Source of the DNA: a virus
Reading direction: 5' to 3' (one strand)
IMG/VR virus record: IMGVR_UViG_3300021963_000130
Coordinates: 1-62,595 of that record
Length of the DNA stretch: 62,595 nt
The notes under the pieces are model-generated. The model did not search any database. It saw only the letters and a list, made by a program, of their open reading frames with translations, and was not told the DNA's origin. Position 1 is the stretch's first letter, and every line of letters starts with the position of its first letter. Of this stretch, positions 7,764 through 15,362 are shown piece by piece. The translations under genes were made by a program, and so were the position numbers.

Positions 7764-7950
7764 CGGATTTTTCTACTTTCTCAGCAAGGTCAAGGAGATG
7801 GCGCTCTGCGATAGCTAGACCCTGAATAACACCGCAAAGTTTTTGATACTCTTCAAAAGTGCGACACCCACCACCAGCGCAGTCATCTGCGTAGTTGTTC
7901 ATGTCGGTACGTATTTTTTCGCGCAATACGCGTGCGAATTCGGAAATCAT
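7756..7950 (-). CDS. Small helical protein downstream of the portal gene
   Basis: A 64-residue protein, MISEFARVLREKIRTDMNNY onward, mostly helical and containing ADDCAGGGC with two cysteines. It overlaps the portal gene by 4 bases and the GroES-like gene by 8, so all three are translationally coupled. Small helical proteins of this shape often follow portal genes in podoviruses. Their role is not known. Confidence 0.75.
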   Translation of the reverse strand: MISEFARVLREKIRTDMNNYADDCAGGGCRTFEEYQKLCGVIQGLAIAERHLLDLAEKVEKSDE

Positions 7951-10430
7951 TGTTTAGGCGGCTCCTTTTGTTTGTTGGCCAGATCATGAATGCGCTGCAC
8001 GGACTGCTGGCGCTCGGTCATCTGCATCTGTTCACGCTTGGTCTTTATGTCCCCAGCCTTGCCCATTGCAGAAATGTTTGCCGCTGACTTCTGCTGTTGC
8101 AGTTGACCGGCTTTGTTCATGGCATCAATCTGAAGCCGCTTGTTGTCCAGCTCCAGCCGACCCTGCATCTCTTGCGCCTTGAGCTGCATGTCTTGCTGCT
8201 TGAGCTGGAGTTCTTGTTGCTTGATCTGCAACTCTTGCTGCTGCATCTGGATCATCGGGTCTTGCTGTTGTTGCTGAGCTTGCTTCTGAGCTTGCTGAGC
8301 TTGGCTCTGCTGGAGCACTTGCTGTGCAGCTTGGGCCATCATGCCGGACAACTGAATCTCCATCTCAGGCGGCAGCTTGTCGTCTTCCGGTGGCAGGGGC
8401 ATACCCATCTGCTGCTCAATCTTCTGGCGGTATGCGTACCCAACGTGCTCAGCAACGTGGGCCATCATTGCGCCTTGAATCTGCGGAGCTTTGGGGTTCT
8501 GGCCAATCAGTTCCATGACGATGGGGTCTTGCATCGCCATCATGTGCACCTTGATATGGGACTCATGGTCTTGGTAGAAGAACGCCTTCAGTGGCTCCAA
8601 GCGCAGCGCAGCCATGTTCTCAGACACAGGGTCTTTCGGTTTCTGGTCGTCCGGCAGGGGCACAAGCTTTTCAGCATCCTTGATACCCAACACGCCAAGC
8701 ATCTGCCTGTGAAGCTGGGGCAAGTCGTAAATATCCGGTGCCATTTGAGCCATTTGTATGACTGCTTGGTACTGAACCACTCGTTGACTCATGGTGGCTG
8801 CGTTTGGATCGCTCACGGGGATGATGTCTACGTGGTCGTAGTCAGCAGCCTTGGCCTTGCGTGGGGCATCAATCGGATCGTAGTCATAGTCTGGGTCGGT
8901 GTAGTCGCGGATGATCGCGGCCAGCAGACGCAGCTCTTGTTTGAATGTGTAGTGCAGCCGCGCTTGCACGGCGCTCATGACTTTAAGCTGGCGCTCCAGC
9001 AGAGCCAGTGTGGTGCCCACAGGTGCTTGGGCAGACATGTCCGACACTTTCATGTCGGCAGTGGCTGCAAACCTGCGGCCTTCTTCTACTATCTGGCCAA
9101 GCAGACCCATCAGAACTTGGCTTGGCTCCTTGTACGGCAACGGCAGGATACTGTCGCGCAGCGCACCAGAGCCAATATCTACGTCACGCCATTCTCCGGG
9201 AGCGATGGGGGTGTCGTCGCCTTTGATGCGCATGCCGCGAGATTTAAGACCTCCGGGTAGGTTAGACAGCGTGCCAGCATCAACAAGCTGTCGCATGAGG
9301 CTGGTGGCTGATTTGGCATATCCACCAATGAGATGGAAAAGGCCGAAGCCGTACGCTCCAAAACCCGGAATGTATTGATAGTGAACAAAGTGTTGTCGTT
9401 TGATTTCAAGGGGGTCTTCCTGTTCCCAGTTTCTGCGGATGGCCAGAACATCGTTCGAGCCTTTGATTAGGGTAACTACGTATGGACGTGTAATGCCGGT
9501 CGGTTTGCCGTCGTCATCCTTGTCTTCATCGCCCCTGAGCACCAAGTCAACATGCGACTCATACAGTGTGTAGCGGTCGTCATTTATATCAGAGAAGCCC
9601 GTTTCTTTGTCCTTGGCCTTCTTGATGTTGTCTTGTTCCTTGCTGGGGTCAGGCAACTCAATGTCGCGGTAAAAGCCTGCCTGCTGGAGCTTAACAATCT
9701 CGTTTTTTGTCTTGCGCATGACGTGCGTCAGGCGGTAGCAAGTGTCCAGATCGGATGTGCCATAGGGCAGTAGGATGTCTTCAGCCGGTACAAATATTGA
9801 AATCTGGCGGCCAATGTTGGGGTCGTAGTACACCTTCTTGAACGCCGAACCGGTGGCTGGCAAGCTCCACAGCATGCGCTCATGCTCAGGACGGAACTCG
9901 CGCATGACTTCTGTCAGCTCGTAGTTCATGTCTTCTTCAACGCGGATGGACGCTTCTTTCTTCTCGGGGGTCTCTTTGCCCAGAATCTTTGTACGTACCG
10001 GCCCTTGGGCGGGGAATGTCTCGGTGATGGTCTCTGACTGGAACCGAACCACCGCCTCTGTAATCATGGGGTGGAACACACCAGATGCGCCGTTCCACGG
10101 CTCCGTGCGATCTTCGTACTGCAAGCCCAACAGCTTGATGCCTTCTGTATATGCGCGTTCCCAGTCCTTGCGGGAACTCTTGTCTTGCTCAATGTCTCCA
10201 GCCAACTCAGAAGCCATCTCCATGATGTCATCTTCGGATAGCGTGTCGGCCAAGTTTTCGTCAAACTCGTCGTCCTCGCCTTTACCAATACTGATGTCCA
10301 AGTCCCCGGCGTGGATGTTGACCGCTTCTGGGTCAATGATTTCAATCTCAATGGCTTCTTCCTCTTGGGCAAGGTCATCCATGCTTTGGGGTTGCTGGTA
10401 CAGCGCTTTATCTATATTGGTGGCCATCAT
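7947..10430 (-). CDS. Portal protein (podovirus, large form)
   Basis: An 827-residue protein. The acidic N-terminus is followed by a portal core with DWERAYTEGIKLLGLQYEDR, WNGASGVFHPMITEAVVRFQ and FVHYQYIPGFGAYGFGLFHL. The C-terminal 130 residues are extremely Gln-rich and helical, with alternating QQQ and LQLKQQ units, and resemble the barrel or crown helices of P22-like portals. The portal forms the dodecameric DNA channel at one capsid vertex and binds terminase. It starts 6 bases after the large terminase gene. Two consecutive ATG codons follow AGGATAA, and either may be used. Confidence 0.92.
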   Translation of the reverse strand: MMATNIDKALYQQPQSMDDLAQEEEAIEIEIIDPEAVNIHAGDLDISIGKGEDDEFDENLADTLSEDDIMEMASELAGDIEQDKSSRKDWERAYTEGIKLLGLQYEDRTEPWNGASGVFHPMITEAVVRFQSETITETFPAQGPVRTKILGKETPEKKEASIRVEEDMNYELTEVMREFRPEHERMLWSLPATGSAFKKVYYDPNIGRQISIFVPAEDILLPYGTSDLDTCYRLTHVMRKTKNEIVKLQQAGFYRDIELPDPSKEQDNIKKAKDKETGFSDINDDRYTLYESHVDLVLRGDEDKDDDGKPTGITRPYVVTLIKGSNDVLAIRRNWEQEDPLEIKRQHFVHYQYIPGFGAYGFGLFHLIGGYAKSATSLMRQLVDAGTLSNLPGGLKSRGMRIKGDDTPIAPGEWRDVDIGSGALRDSILPLPYKEPSQVLMGLLGQIVEEGRRFAATADMKVSDMSAQAPVGTTLALLERQLKVMSAVQARLHYTFKQELRLLAAIIRDYTDPDYDYDPIDAPRKAKAADYDHVDIIPVSDPNAATMSQRVVQYQAVIQMAQMAPDIYDLPQLHRQMLGVLGIKDAEKLVPLPDDQKPKDPVSENMAALRLEPLKAFFYQDHESHIKVHMMAMQDPIVMELIGQNPKAPQIQGAMMAHVAEHVGYAYRQKIEQQMGMPLPPEDDKLPPEMEIQLSGMMAQAAQQVLQQSQAQQAQKQAQQQQQDPMIQMQQQELQIKQQELQLKQQDMQLKAQEMQGRLELDNKRLQIDAMNKAGQLQQQKSAANISAMGKAGDIKTKREQMQMTERQQSVQRIHDLANKQKEPPKQ

Positions 10431-10436
10431 TTATCC

Positions 10437-11975
10437 TCAGTAGTACGCCGCCACGCGGCGCTTGAAAAATTGGGGTTCGTCTGGCTCATCTATGTCAACT
10501 CTGATGAAGCCGCCTTGTCTGACGCGCATCAGTGCTTGGGAGGTTGTGTCCACAAAGTCATCGTTGTCTCCGTTGGGAAAAGACGCAACCTCTTCAATGA
10601 CTTCGCGTGCCCAGCGTGTGTCAGGTGCCCATACCAACCCAGACGAGAACATGTCGGCAATAGCGTTCAGACGCACTATCTTATCGTTTCCACGGCTCGG
10701 TGTAAATTCCTGCACTGGGATGCCCATGTTGCGCAGCTCTTGGATCAGGGGTGCGCCAGCGGCTTTCTTCTCCACGATGAACGCATCTGGTTCCCACTCC
10801 TTCCAGTGCTTCAGGGCGCAGGCCTTGAGTTCCGGGAACTGCATCCGTTCTTTGAACGCGTCCAGCAGTATCACCTGCGCCTTGTTGTTCTCTTCCTCGT
10901 TGTAGAACACGCCCCATGTTGTACACGCGCTGTAGTCAGATGTGTTCTTTGTCTCGTGCGCCGTGTCCCAACTCTGGACAATGTACTCACAGGACGGCGG
11001 GGTTTCACTTTCCCAGACGCGCCAGCTCTTTCTAGAGATGATTGCCGCAGTGTCGCTGGTAGGCTGCTGCATGTACTGCGCGTTCCAGTACTTGGGATCC
11101 ATTGAGGACTTGGCGCTCAGGAGCGACTCCAGTGGCCACTGCTCTGGCCAGAGGGACTTCTCGTTGTCCGTGCCTTCGTGCAGGATGGCCGGTAGCTCCA
11201 CGATCTCCCATGTGGGGGAGTCAGGATTCTTAACTTGATAATCAATCAGCCGTCCGGTCAAATCCAGCTTGCCCCAGCGCGTCATGATGACAATGATCGC
11301 CCCGCCCGGCATCAGTCGTTGTAGGGGGCCGGTCTGGAACCACGACCACGCCGTGTCGAAGGCGAGTCGGCTATTGGCTTTAACATCTTGTTCAGAATGC
11401 GGGTCATCAATAACAAACAGATCAGCTCCGCGACCAGCCAGAGCACCACCAACACCGGCAGCATAATACTGACCACCAGCAGCAGTAGACCACTTTCCAG
11501 CAGCCTTCTGATCGTCTGCCACAAGCGTTTGAGGAAAGAGTTCATGGTATTGCTCATCGTCCAGTAAGTTTCTGACTCTGCGTCCGAAGTCCTCGGATAG
11601 CGATGCGGTGTGCGTTCCCATGATAATTTTCTTATTAGGGAAATTACCTAGGAAGTATGCGGGGAACAAGTAGCTGGAAAACTCGGACTTACCCATCCGT
11701 GGCGCAATATTGATGATGACGCGCTTCTTTTTACCGTCGATCACGTCCTGAAATATCTTGGCCAGCTTCCTGTGGTGCGGCCCGACTTTGAATCCGGGGT
11801 AGACGTGCTTGGCAAACTCAAGCACGTTGGTGCGCCCAGCCACCAACTTGTACCGCTTCTCGCGCTCCTCCAGCATGTCCATGAGTTCAATCTTCTCTTT
11901 GAGGCTCATGGTAGGAAGAGCACGCTGAATAGCTTGGATCTCTGGTTTGTTTAACGTTAGACTTTCAAGATTCAT
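10437..11975 (-). CDS. Large terminase subunit (DNA packaging ATPase and nuclease)
   Basis: A 512-residue protein. The ATPase has a variant Walker A APRMGKS at 91-97 and Walker B LFVIDD at 187-192. A motif III-like MTRWGK lies near 232-237. The RNase H-like nuclease has D338 in SWDTA, E403 in VEKK, and the acidic DDFVD at 473-477. It pumps DNA into the prohead and cuts concatemers. It overlaps the small subunit gene by 11 bases and is followed by the portal gene, the standard order. All catalytic residues appear intact. Confidence 0.95.
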   Translation of the reverse strand: MNLESLTLNKPEIQAIQRALPTMSLKEKIELMDMLEEREKRYKLVAGRTNVLEFAKHVYPGFKVGPHHRKLAKIFQDVIDGKKKRVIINIAPRMGKSEFSSYLFPAYFLGNFPNKKIIMGTHTASLSEDFGRRVRNLLDDEQYHELFPQTLVADDQKAAGKWSTAAGGQYYAAGVGGALAGRGADLFVIDDPHSEQDVKANSRLAFDTAWSWFQTGPLQRLMPGGAIIVIMTRWGKLDLTGRLIDYQVKNPDSPTWEIVELPAILHEGTDNEKSLWPEQWPLESLLSAKSSMDPKYWNAQYMQQPTSDTAAIISRKSWRVWESETPPSCEYIVQSWDTAHETKNTSDYSACTTWGVFYNEEENNKAQVILLDAFKERMQFPELKACALKHWKEWEPDAFIVEKKAAGAPLIQELRNMGIPVQEFTPSRGNDKIVRLNAIADMFSSGLVWAPDTRWAREVIEEVASFPNGDNDDFVDTTSQALMRVRQGGFIRVDIDEPDEPQFFKRRVAAYY

Positions 11976-12564
11976 CGGTGGTTGCCGGTAAGGGAACGCT
12001 AACTTCTATGTCTTCTATTGGCTCTGCGTCTTGCACGCCCATGAACTTGGCCAGCTTCTCTTTGAGCTTGCGGTCGATCTCTTCGTCGGTCAGGTCGGTC
12101 TTCTTGACTTCAATCTTGTCGGTGAAGAGGCCCACTTCGGTGACCTTGCCCAGTAAGCCCAGCGCTTTCAAGCGGATGTTGGCGTTGGGGTTCTCGCATT
12201 CTTCAAGGAGCTTGGCCACGGTGTAGCCACGGAGTTCACGGGCTTGATGCACAAACTCCCAGTCGTAGGCTGTGAGCATACCGACCAAATGCTGCACCGC
12301 AGCAGGCGTTTTGATCTGGGTAAGATGTTCGTGGGTAATTTCTGCTGGCGCGGAAGAGATGAGGTTGGTGAAAGATGCGCGTGCTGCTTGGACTTCGGCT
12401 TGGTTAACCACTGTCTCTGTATCTGCCGCACCCAGACCCTTGAGCCACTCGACCGTGTTTACTTTAGCGTCGATCACATCCGCCGGATGTTCTTTCTCAA
12501 GCGGCGTAGGTTTACCAGAGTGATTGCTCACTTCCGGCTCAAAATCAATAAGGTGGTCTAACAT
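11965..12564 (-). CDS. Small terminase subunit (DNA recognition)
   Basis: A 199-residue, mostly helical protein immediately upstream of and overlapping the large terminase gene. The central segment FVHQARELRGYTVAKLLEEC followed by NPNANIRLKALGLLG is typical of podovirus small terminases, and the C-terminal third (LTDEEIDRKLKEKLAKFMG) would bind the large subunit. The upstream ribosome site (AAGGGA) is unusually far from the ATG, about 13 bases. This is the first gene of the late arm and the first downstream of the divergent promoter region. Confidence 0.8.
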   Translation of the reverse strand: MLDHLIDFEPEVSNHSGKPTPLEKEHPADVIDAKVNTVEWLKGLGAADTETVVNQAEVQAARASFTNLISSAPAEITHEHLTQIKTPAAVQHLVGMLTAYDWEFVHQARELRGYTVAKLLEECENPNANIRLKALGLLGKVTEVGLFTDKIEVKKTDLTDEEIDRKLKEKLAKFMGVQDAEPIEDIEVSVPLPATTDES

Positions 12565-12579
12565 CGGCGCATAAGTCCC

Positions 12580-12608
12580 TTGTACCTGCGATGCGCGGAG
12601 TGTATACT
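12580..12608 (+). promoter_or_regulatory. Sigma70-like promoter for the candidate small RNA
   Basis: On the plus strand TTGTAC (12580-12585) and TATACT (12603-12608) are separated by 17 bases, and TG precedes the -10 element. Transcription would start near 12615 and run straight into the structured segment that ends in a terminator. The -35 match is moderate (three of six), so the assignment rests mainly on the good -10 element and the downstream terminator. Confidence 0.5.
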
Positions 12609-12628
12609 AATTGTCAGCAGTTGCGCAA
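12601..12628 (-). promoter_or_regulatory. Promoter-like sequence for the late (terminase) operon
   Basis: On the minus strand TTGCGC (12628-12623) and TATACA (12606-12601) are 16 bases apart, placing a start about 30 bases ahead of the small terminase ATG. The -10 element overlaps the plus-strand -10 because GTATAC is symmetrical, making this a candidate bidirectional promoter. The -35 element lies inside the palindrome GTTGCGCAAC (12620-12629), a possible operator. Match quality is moderate. Confidence 0.45.
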
Positions 12629-12718
12629 CCGTGGGCCTTGGCCCTGTTGTTCAGATGCTTCTCCTCAGTTGTGCTCCAACTGTTTAATCCCCCGTCAGCA
12701 ATGCCGGGGGATTTTTTT
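12615..12718 (+). ncRNA. Candidate structured small RNA in the divergent control region
   Basis: No gene starts here on the plus strand, yet the segment lies between a promoter-like sequence and a strong intrinsic terminator. It contains in order the palindrome GTTGCGCAAC (12620-12629), a GGGC-CTTG-GCCC hairpin (12633-12644), an apparently single-stranded stretch with GCTTCTCCTC (12657-12666), a CAGTTG-TGCTC-CAACTG hairpin (12666-12682) and the terminator hairpin. GCTTCTCCTC is the exact complement of GAGGAGAAGC, the ribosome binding site of the gene at 29219, and most of it is complementary to many other early sites. A trans-acting regulator of early translation is hypothesised. No homologous RNA family is known to me. 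Confidence 0.5.
12686..12718 (+). terminator. Strong intrinsic terminator of the candidate small RNA
   Basis: AATCCCCCG (12686-12694) pairs with CGGGGGATT (12705-12713) around a ten-base loop, and seven T residues run from 12712 to 12718. The U-run makes it functional on the plus strand only. Since the nearest plus-strand gene starts at 13093, it must end a short transcript that begins in the upstream 100 bases. Confidence 0.85.
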
Positions 12719-13051
12719 ATGGCTGTATGTCTAGCGTTGGACATAGGGTTCTTCCAAATTTTTTAGAAATTTTTATGGTGGGTGTGATTATCTTCATAGG
12801 GGGGGTAGTGTCTGTGGAACTCAAACAGGGGGGTTTGAGGTATCTGCGGTATTAAGTATTACAGAAGTGCTGAGAATCGGTGGGGAATAGTGTTCATGTC
12901 AGGCACGACCCAGTTCTACATACAGGGGTGATGGGGGTACGGTGGGGTCTAAGGTATTCGATTATCTCCCATTTTCAGGGTCAGCTAGTACCTCCGTTTA
13001 CCCCCATCTTTACAATAGAGGCATCGGTTAGGGATTGGCTCTGATCGGTAC
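12719..13051. promoter_or_regulatory. Non-coding divergent control region upstream of the early arm
   Basis: About 330 bases without a convincing gene. It holds a perfect inverted repeat CTCAAAC-N6-GTTTGAG (12820-12839), a shorter imperfect dyad TGTCTA-N4-TGGACA near 12727, G-rich runs around 12799-12805 and a degenerate copy of the early leader motif (GGGGAATAGTGTTC from 12882). A -10-like TACAAT lies at 13011-13016 without a good -35 element. It probably carries the early promoter and operators, but none can be fixed by inspection. Confidence 0.5.
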
Positions 13052-13068
13052 GGGGAACTCACTTCCCC
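13052..13068 (+). repeat. Leader stem-loop repeat SL1, copy 1
   Basis: GGGGAA-CTCAC-TTCCCC, a perfect six-pair inverted repeat with a five-base loop, 24 bases before the start of the first early gene. The same element occurs five more times in the next 3.7 kb, always between genes. It has no U-run, so it could be an RNA stem-loop or a protein-binding operator. Confidence 0.8.
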
Positions 13069-13092
13069 ATTCGTTCTTGAAAGGAACACACC

Positions 13093-13518
13093 ATGAAACT
13101 CGCAACACGTACAACCATGATTCACGCTGCTCTTGACTCTGCATTCACCTATGCGGAGAAAGTCGCACTCTTACAGAAAGCATTCGAGGGTAAGGCTGTC
13201 GAAGATATTCGGAATGCAATTCGCCCTGATGTCGCAAGCTACACGAAATATCAGGTGCCGATGATTGACGGCAAGGGTAAGGCTGTCGGCACTAAGGTGC
13301 TGGATAAAGAGCACCCACAGTATGAGAACTGTCGCAAGGCCGTGACGAATCTGGCGAATGACATTGCAGGTAAGACCTCAGAGTCTGTCGAGGAAATCGA
13401 AGTCCCCGAGGAAGTCCTGAAAGCCGCCGAGCGTCTGGCTAAATTGTGCGCTCAGTATGAGGAGTCACGCAAGCTGGCTTCGACTGCTGTTGCTCAGGCA
13501 TTCGCTGCTGCTAAGTGA
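13093..13518 (+). CDS. First early protein, unknown function
   Basis: A 141-residue, mostly helical and charged protein (MKLATRTTMIHAALDSAFTY onward). No enzyme or DNA-binding motif is recognised. It has a clear AAAGGAAC site upstream, preceded by leader stem-loop SL1, and is followed by another SL1 copy. As the first gene of the early arm it is likely expressed immediately after infection. Many phages place host-takeover proteins here, but no such activity can be read from the sequence. Confidence 0.75.
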   Translation: MKLATRTTMIHAALDSAFTYAEKVALLQKAFEGKAVEDIRNAIRPDVASYTKYQVPMIDGKGKAVGTKVLDKEHPQYENCRKAVTNLANDIAGKTSESVEEIEVPEEVLKAAERLAKLCAQYEESRKLASTAVAQAFAAAK

Positions 13519-13520
13519 AT

Positions 13521-13578
13521 GGGGAAGTCAGTTCCCTGTTCTTTTTTATCGGGCGGCGTAGGCGCGATGCCTTGCCGC
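13521..13578 (+). repeat. Leader module: SL1 copy 2 plus a second hairpin
   Basis: GGGGAA-GTCAG-TTCCCT (13521-13537) is followed by CTTTTTTAT, so this copy could also act as a weak terminator. An imperfect hairpin GCGGC...GCCGC (13553-13578) follows and leads to the ribosome site of the next gene. The SL1-SL2-ribosome site order is repeated before other early genes. Confidence 0.7.
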
Positions 13579-13622
13579 TGTTTCTTTCCTTGTCCAACCA
13601 AAACCAATCGGAGATTATTCCC

Positions 13623-13862
13623 ATGAGTTACAAATCAAAAACCGAGCGTGAATACGCTTACTACCAGAAACAGTTTGGCTCTGCTCAGGCAGAGCTAGAC
13701 GCATTCGATGCGTGGGCAGGCTTTCCACGCACGGACAAAGCCCATGCAAAGGTCATGGAACGTCAACAGGCAAAGAACCGCCCATCATGGGCGCAACTCA
13801 AGGCTGAGTTCGGCACTGAAGTAGCTTGTGCCAAATACGAGCAAGCCATAGGCGCTAAGTAA
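13623..13862 (+). CDS. Small early protein, unknown function
   Basis: A 79-residue hydrophilic protein, MSYKSKTEREYAYYQKQFGS onward. The start at 13623 is chosen over upstream in-frame codons because the upstream part is the stem-loop leader; GGAGATTATTCCC precedes the ATG. Aromatic-rich and helical, with no recognised domain. It forms a set with the other small early genes that each carry their own leader. Confidence 0.7.
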   Translation: MSYKSKTEREYAYYQKQFGSAQAELDAFDAWAGFPRTDKAHAKVMERQQAKNRPSWAQLKAEFGTEVACAKYEQAIGAK

Positions 13863-13929
13863 GGAAACTCTGCAAGCTCATGCACTGCGTGGGTTTGCGG
13901 GGCAATCCTGCCCGATAAGGAGAAACATC

Positions 13930-14157
13930 ATGCGTTCAACACACTTCCCCCTGCTCAAAGACGTAGGCACACTGACAATCAAAGGCACAGAGTGGCGCTT
14001 GCAAGAGTACTACCCCAACCCATCCATGCGGAACTACAAGTTCATCACGGCGTACAGCATCAGGCTCAGCGAGAAGGCAACCTTCGTATCAGACGAGGCA
14101 TTCGAGGCATGGCTTGAGCAACAGCAAGCACCTGTGCAACAACGCTTTACGTACTAA
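13930..14157 (+). CDS. Small early protein, unknown function
   Basis: A 75-residue protein, MRSTHFPLLKDVGTLTIKGT onward, with predicted beta strands then an acidic helix (SDEAFEAWLEQQQ). It has a strong AAGGAGAAA ribosome site. Its 67-base leader contains a GGGCA-ATCC-TGCCC hairpin rather than the SL1 repeat. No known domain is recognised. Confidence 0.72.
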   Translation: MRSTHFPLLKDVGTLTIKGTEWRLQEYYPNPSMRNYKFITAYSIRLSEKATFVSDEAFEAWLEQQQAPVQQRFTY

Positions 14158-14159
14158 CA

Positions 14160-14174
14160 GGGAACTCAGTTCCC
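14160..14174 (+). repeat. Leader stem-loop repeat SL1, copy 3
   Basis: GGGAA-CTCAG-TTCCC with one extra possible C-G pair inside the loop. It directly follows the stop of the preceding gene and opens the 400-base non-coding region. Confidence 0.75.
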
Positions 14175-14233
14175 CGATGTCACAAAAAGTGGGTAAAATC
14201 TTCAGCTTCCATGATTTTACCAAGTATCCGACC

Positions 14234-14365
14234 CCAAAGTCAGCGATTACCCCAGTGAACACGGGCAGTCCACATTTTCTGTCCATACTATCTACTTTTC
14301 TATTTATATATTTATATATAGGAGTGTATGTATGTGCGTGCTCTCAAGTAATCGGCTGACTTTGG
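14234..14365. repeat. Long inverted repeat flanking an AT-rich loop
   Basis: CCAAAGTCAGCGATTAC (14234-14250) is complementary to GTAATCGGCTGACTTTGG (14348-14365) with a single unpaired C, giving 17 pairs. The 97 bases between contain the most AT-rich stretch of the early arm. The structure could be a replication origin, a recombination substrate or a large RNA stem. Confidence 0.7.
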
Positions 14366-14496
14366 TTTGTTTAAGTCCATCCTTTTTTGGATTTTCCCAC
14401 AGGGTACTTTTTATGGACGCAACTTGCCCAACCCCAGAGTGCATAAGGCGTAGCAACAGACTTCGCTTTTGGATACCACCCTCGAATCATGGATAG
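14332..14496 (+). CDS. Possible short protein in the non-coding region
   Basis: An open frame of 54 codons starting MCVLSSNRLTLVCL, with GGAG seven bases upstream of the ATG. It crosses one arm of the inverted repeat and the first GAATCATGGATA repeat. Composition is not convincing and no family is recognised. It is listed because of the good ribosome site, but chance is the more likely explanation. Confidence 0.2.
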   Translation: MCVLSSNRLTLVCLSPSFFGFSHRVLFMDATCPTPECIRRSNRLRFWIPPSNHG

Positions 14497-14565
14497 TACA
14501 AAAAGCACGGCTATCTTTTTACCGAATATTCGTGTAGAATCATGGATACTTTTAACGGAGGTCTT

Positions 14566-15291
14566 ATGTTTGAACGAATCAAGAACAAGAAACAGCTTGA
14601 GTGGAACCTGCTTGCCGCCGAGTACAAGAAGGGCACGCCCGAGGTAATCATTGAGGCCATGCGGCGTGATGGTCTGGATTACTTGGCCAAGCGCAAGTCA
14701 GATAACGCAAGGCAAAAGCAGCTTGCCCGAATGTGGAACGAGCACCTACTGCCACTGCAAGATGAGCGCAAGCGGGTATTGGCATCCCTTGCCTACACGG
14801 GGCACAACCGAAACAATGCCGACCCTAGGCAGATGGCACTCAAGGCATACAAGAAAGTTCTTGATGAACTGATGCGCCGAATGAAGCGGGAAGCAAGCAG
14901 CATCCCTATGGCCGACAGACCAACGATGTCCCCGATTGAATACGCCAAGCACAAGAACGCACCGAGTGGCGGCGAGCACTGGACAGACTACGTGCCCATC
15001 CATATCAAGCAGAGGGTGCTTGCACTGTTCGATGCCATACCGCACACACCCAAGGCCAAGCGCAAAGTCCCATTCGAGCGTGTTGTGGGCGTTGAACTAC
15101 ACGAGCTACAAAAAGAACGCCTCATCAGGCGTACTGAGAAAGAACTAATCAAATGCAAACAGGATGTCCTGCTCAACCCGACAGATGCGGCCATGCGTGA
15201 GCGTGTCCAACGGATTGAGGATGTACTGGCCAAGATAGAAAGCATCGAACCCCGTGAACACGTACCGACTACGTGGCAAGGGATGCGTTGA
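14566..15291 (+). CDS. Early protein of unknown function, helical and basic
   Basis: A 241-residue protein, MFERIKNKKQLEWNLLAAEY onward. The start at 14566 is chosen because ACGGAGG lies just upstream; an in-frame ATG at 14542 lies within the promoter-like direct repeat. The protein is Lys/Arg/Glu-rich and strongly helical, with a central MADRPTMSPIEYAKHKNAPS loop and a C-terminal coiled-coil-like segment. No catalytic motif is recognised. Because of charge it may bind nucleic acid or a host protein, which is speculation. Confidence 0.72.
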   Translation: MFERIKNKKQLEWNLLAAEYKKGTPEVIIEAMRRDGLDYLAKRKSDNARQKQLARMWNEHLLPLQDERKRVLASLAYTGHNRNNADPRQMALKAYKKVLDELMRRMKREASSIPMADRPTMSPIEYAKHKNAPSGGEHWTDYVPIHIKQRVLALFDAIPHTPKAKRKVPFERVVGVELHELQKERLIRRTEKELIKCKQDVLLNPTDAAMRERVQRIEDVLAKIESIEPREHVPTTWQGMR

Positions 15292-15295
15292 GAAC

Positions 15296-15342
15296 GGGGA
15301 ACCCAGTTCCCCATTGGTTAGCGGTGTGCCATCTCACACCGC
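15296..15342 (+). repeat. Leader module: SL1 copy 4 plus SL2 hairpin
   Basis: SL1 reads GGGGAA-CCCAG-TTCCCC (15296-15312). SL2 is a perfect eight-pair hairpin GCGGTGTG-CCATCT-CACACCGC (15321-15342). The whole module is nearly identical to the one at 16765-16814 and sits directly ahead of the ribosome site of the gene at 15363. Confidence 0.85.
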
Positions 15343-15362
15343 ACTCGCAAGGAGAAAGCAAC

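Larger units (their letters stand above)
14175..14565. promoter_or_regulatory. Non-coding region with a long inverted repeat and direct repeats
   Basis: About 390 bases with no firm gene. Features are the 17-pair inverted repeat described separately, an AT-rich run of TATTTATATA type near 14303-14320, a direct repeat GAATCATGGATA at 14484-14495 and 14537-14548, the palindrome CGAATATTCG at 14523-14532 and a promoter-like TGTAGAAT at 14533-14540. Together these suggest an origin of replication or an additional early promoter. Neither is proven. Confidence 0.45.

Noticed and set aside
8097-9260. 387-residue open frame on the plus strand
   Set aside because: It lies wholly opposite the portal gene; its Leu/His-rich composition is the complement of Gln/Lys codons there.
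13521-13547. SL1 repeats as ordinary intrinsic terminators
   Set aside because: Only the copy at 13521 has a T-run; the other five do not, so termination cannot be their common role.
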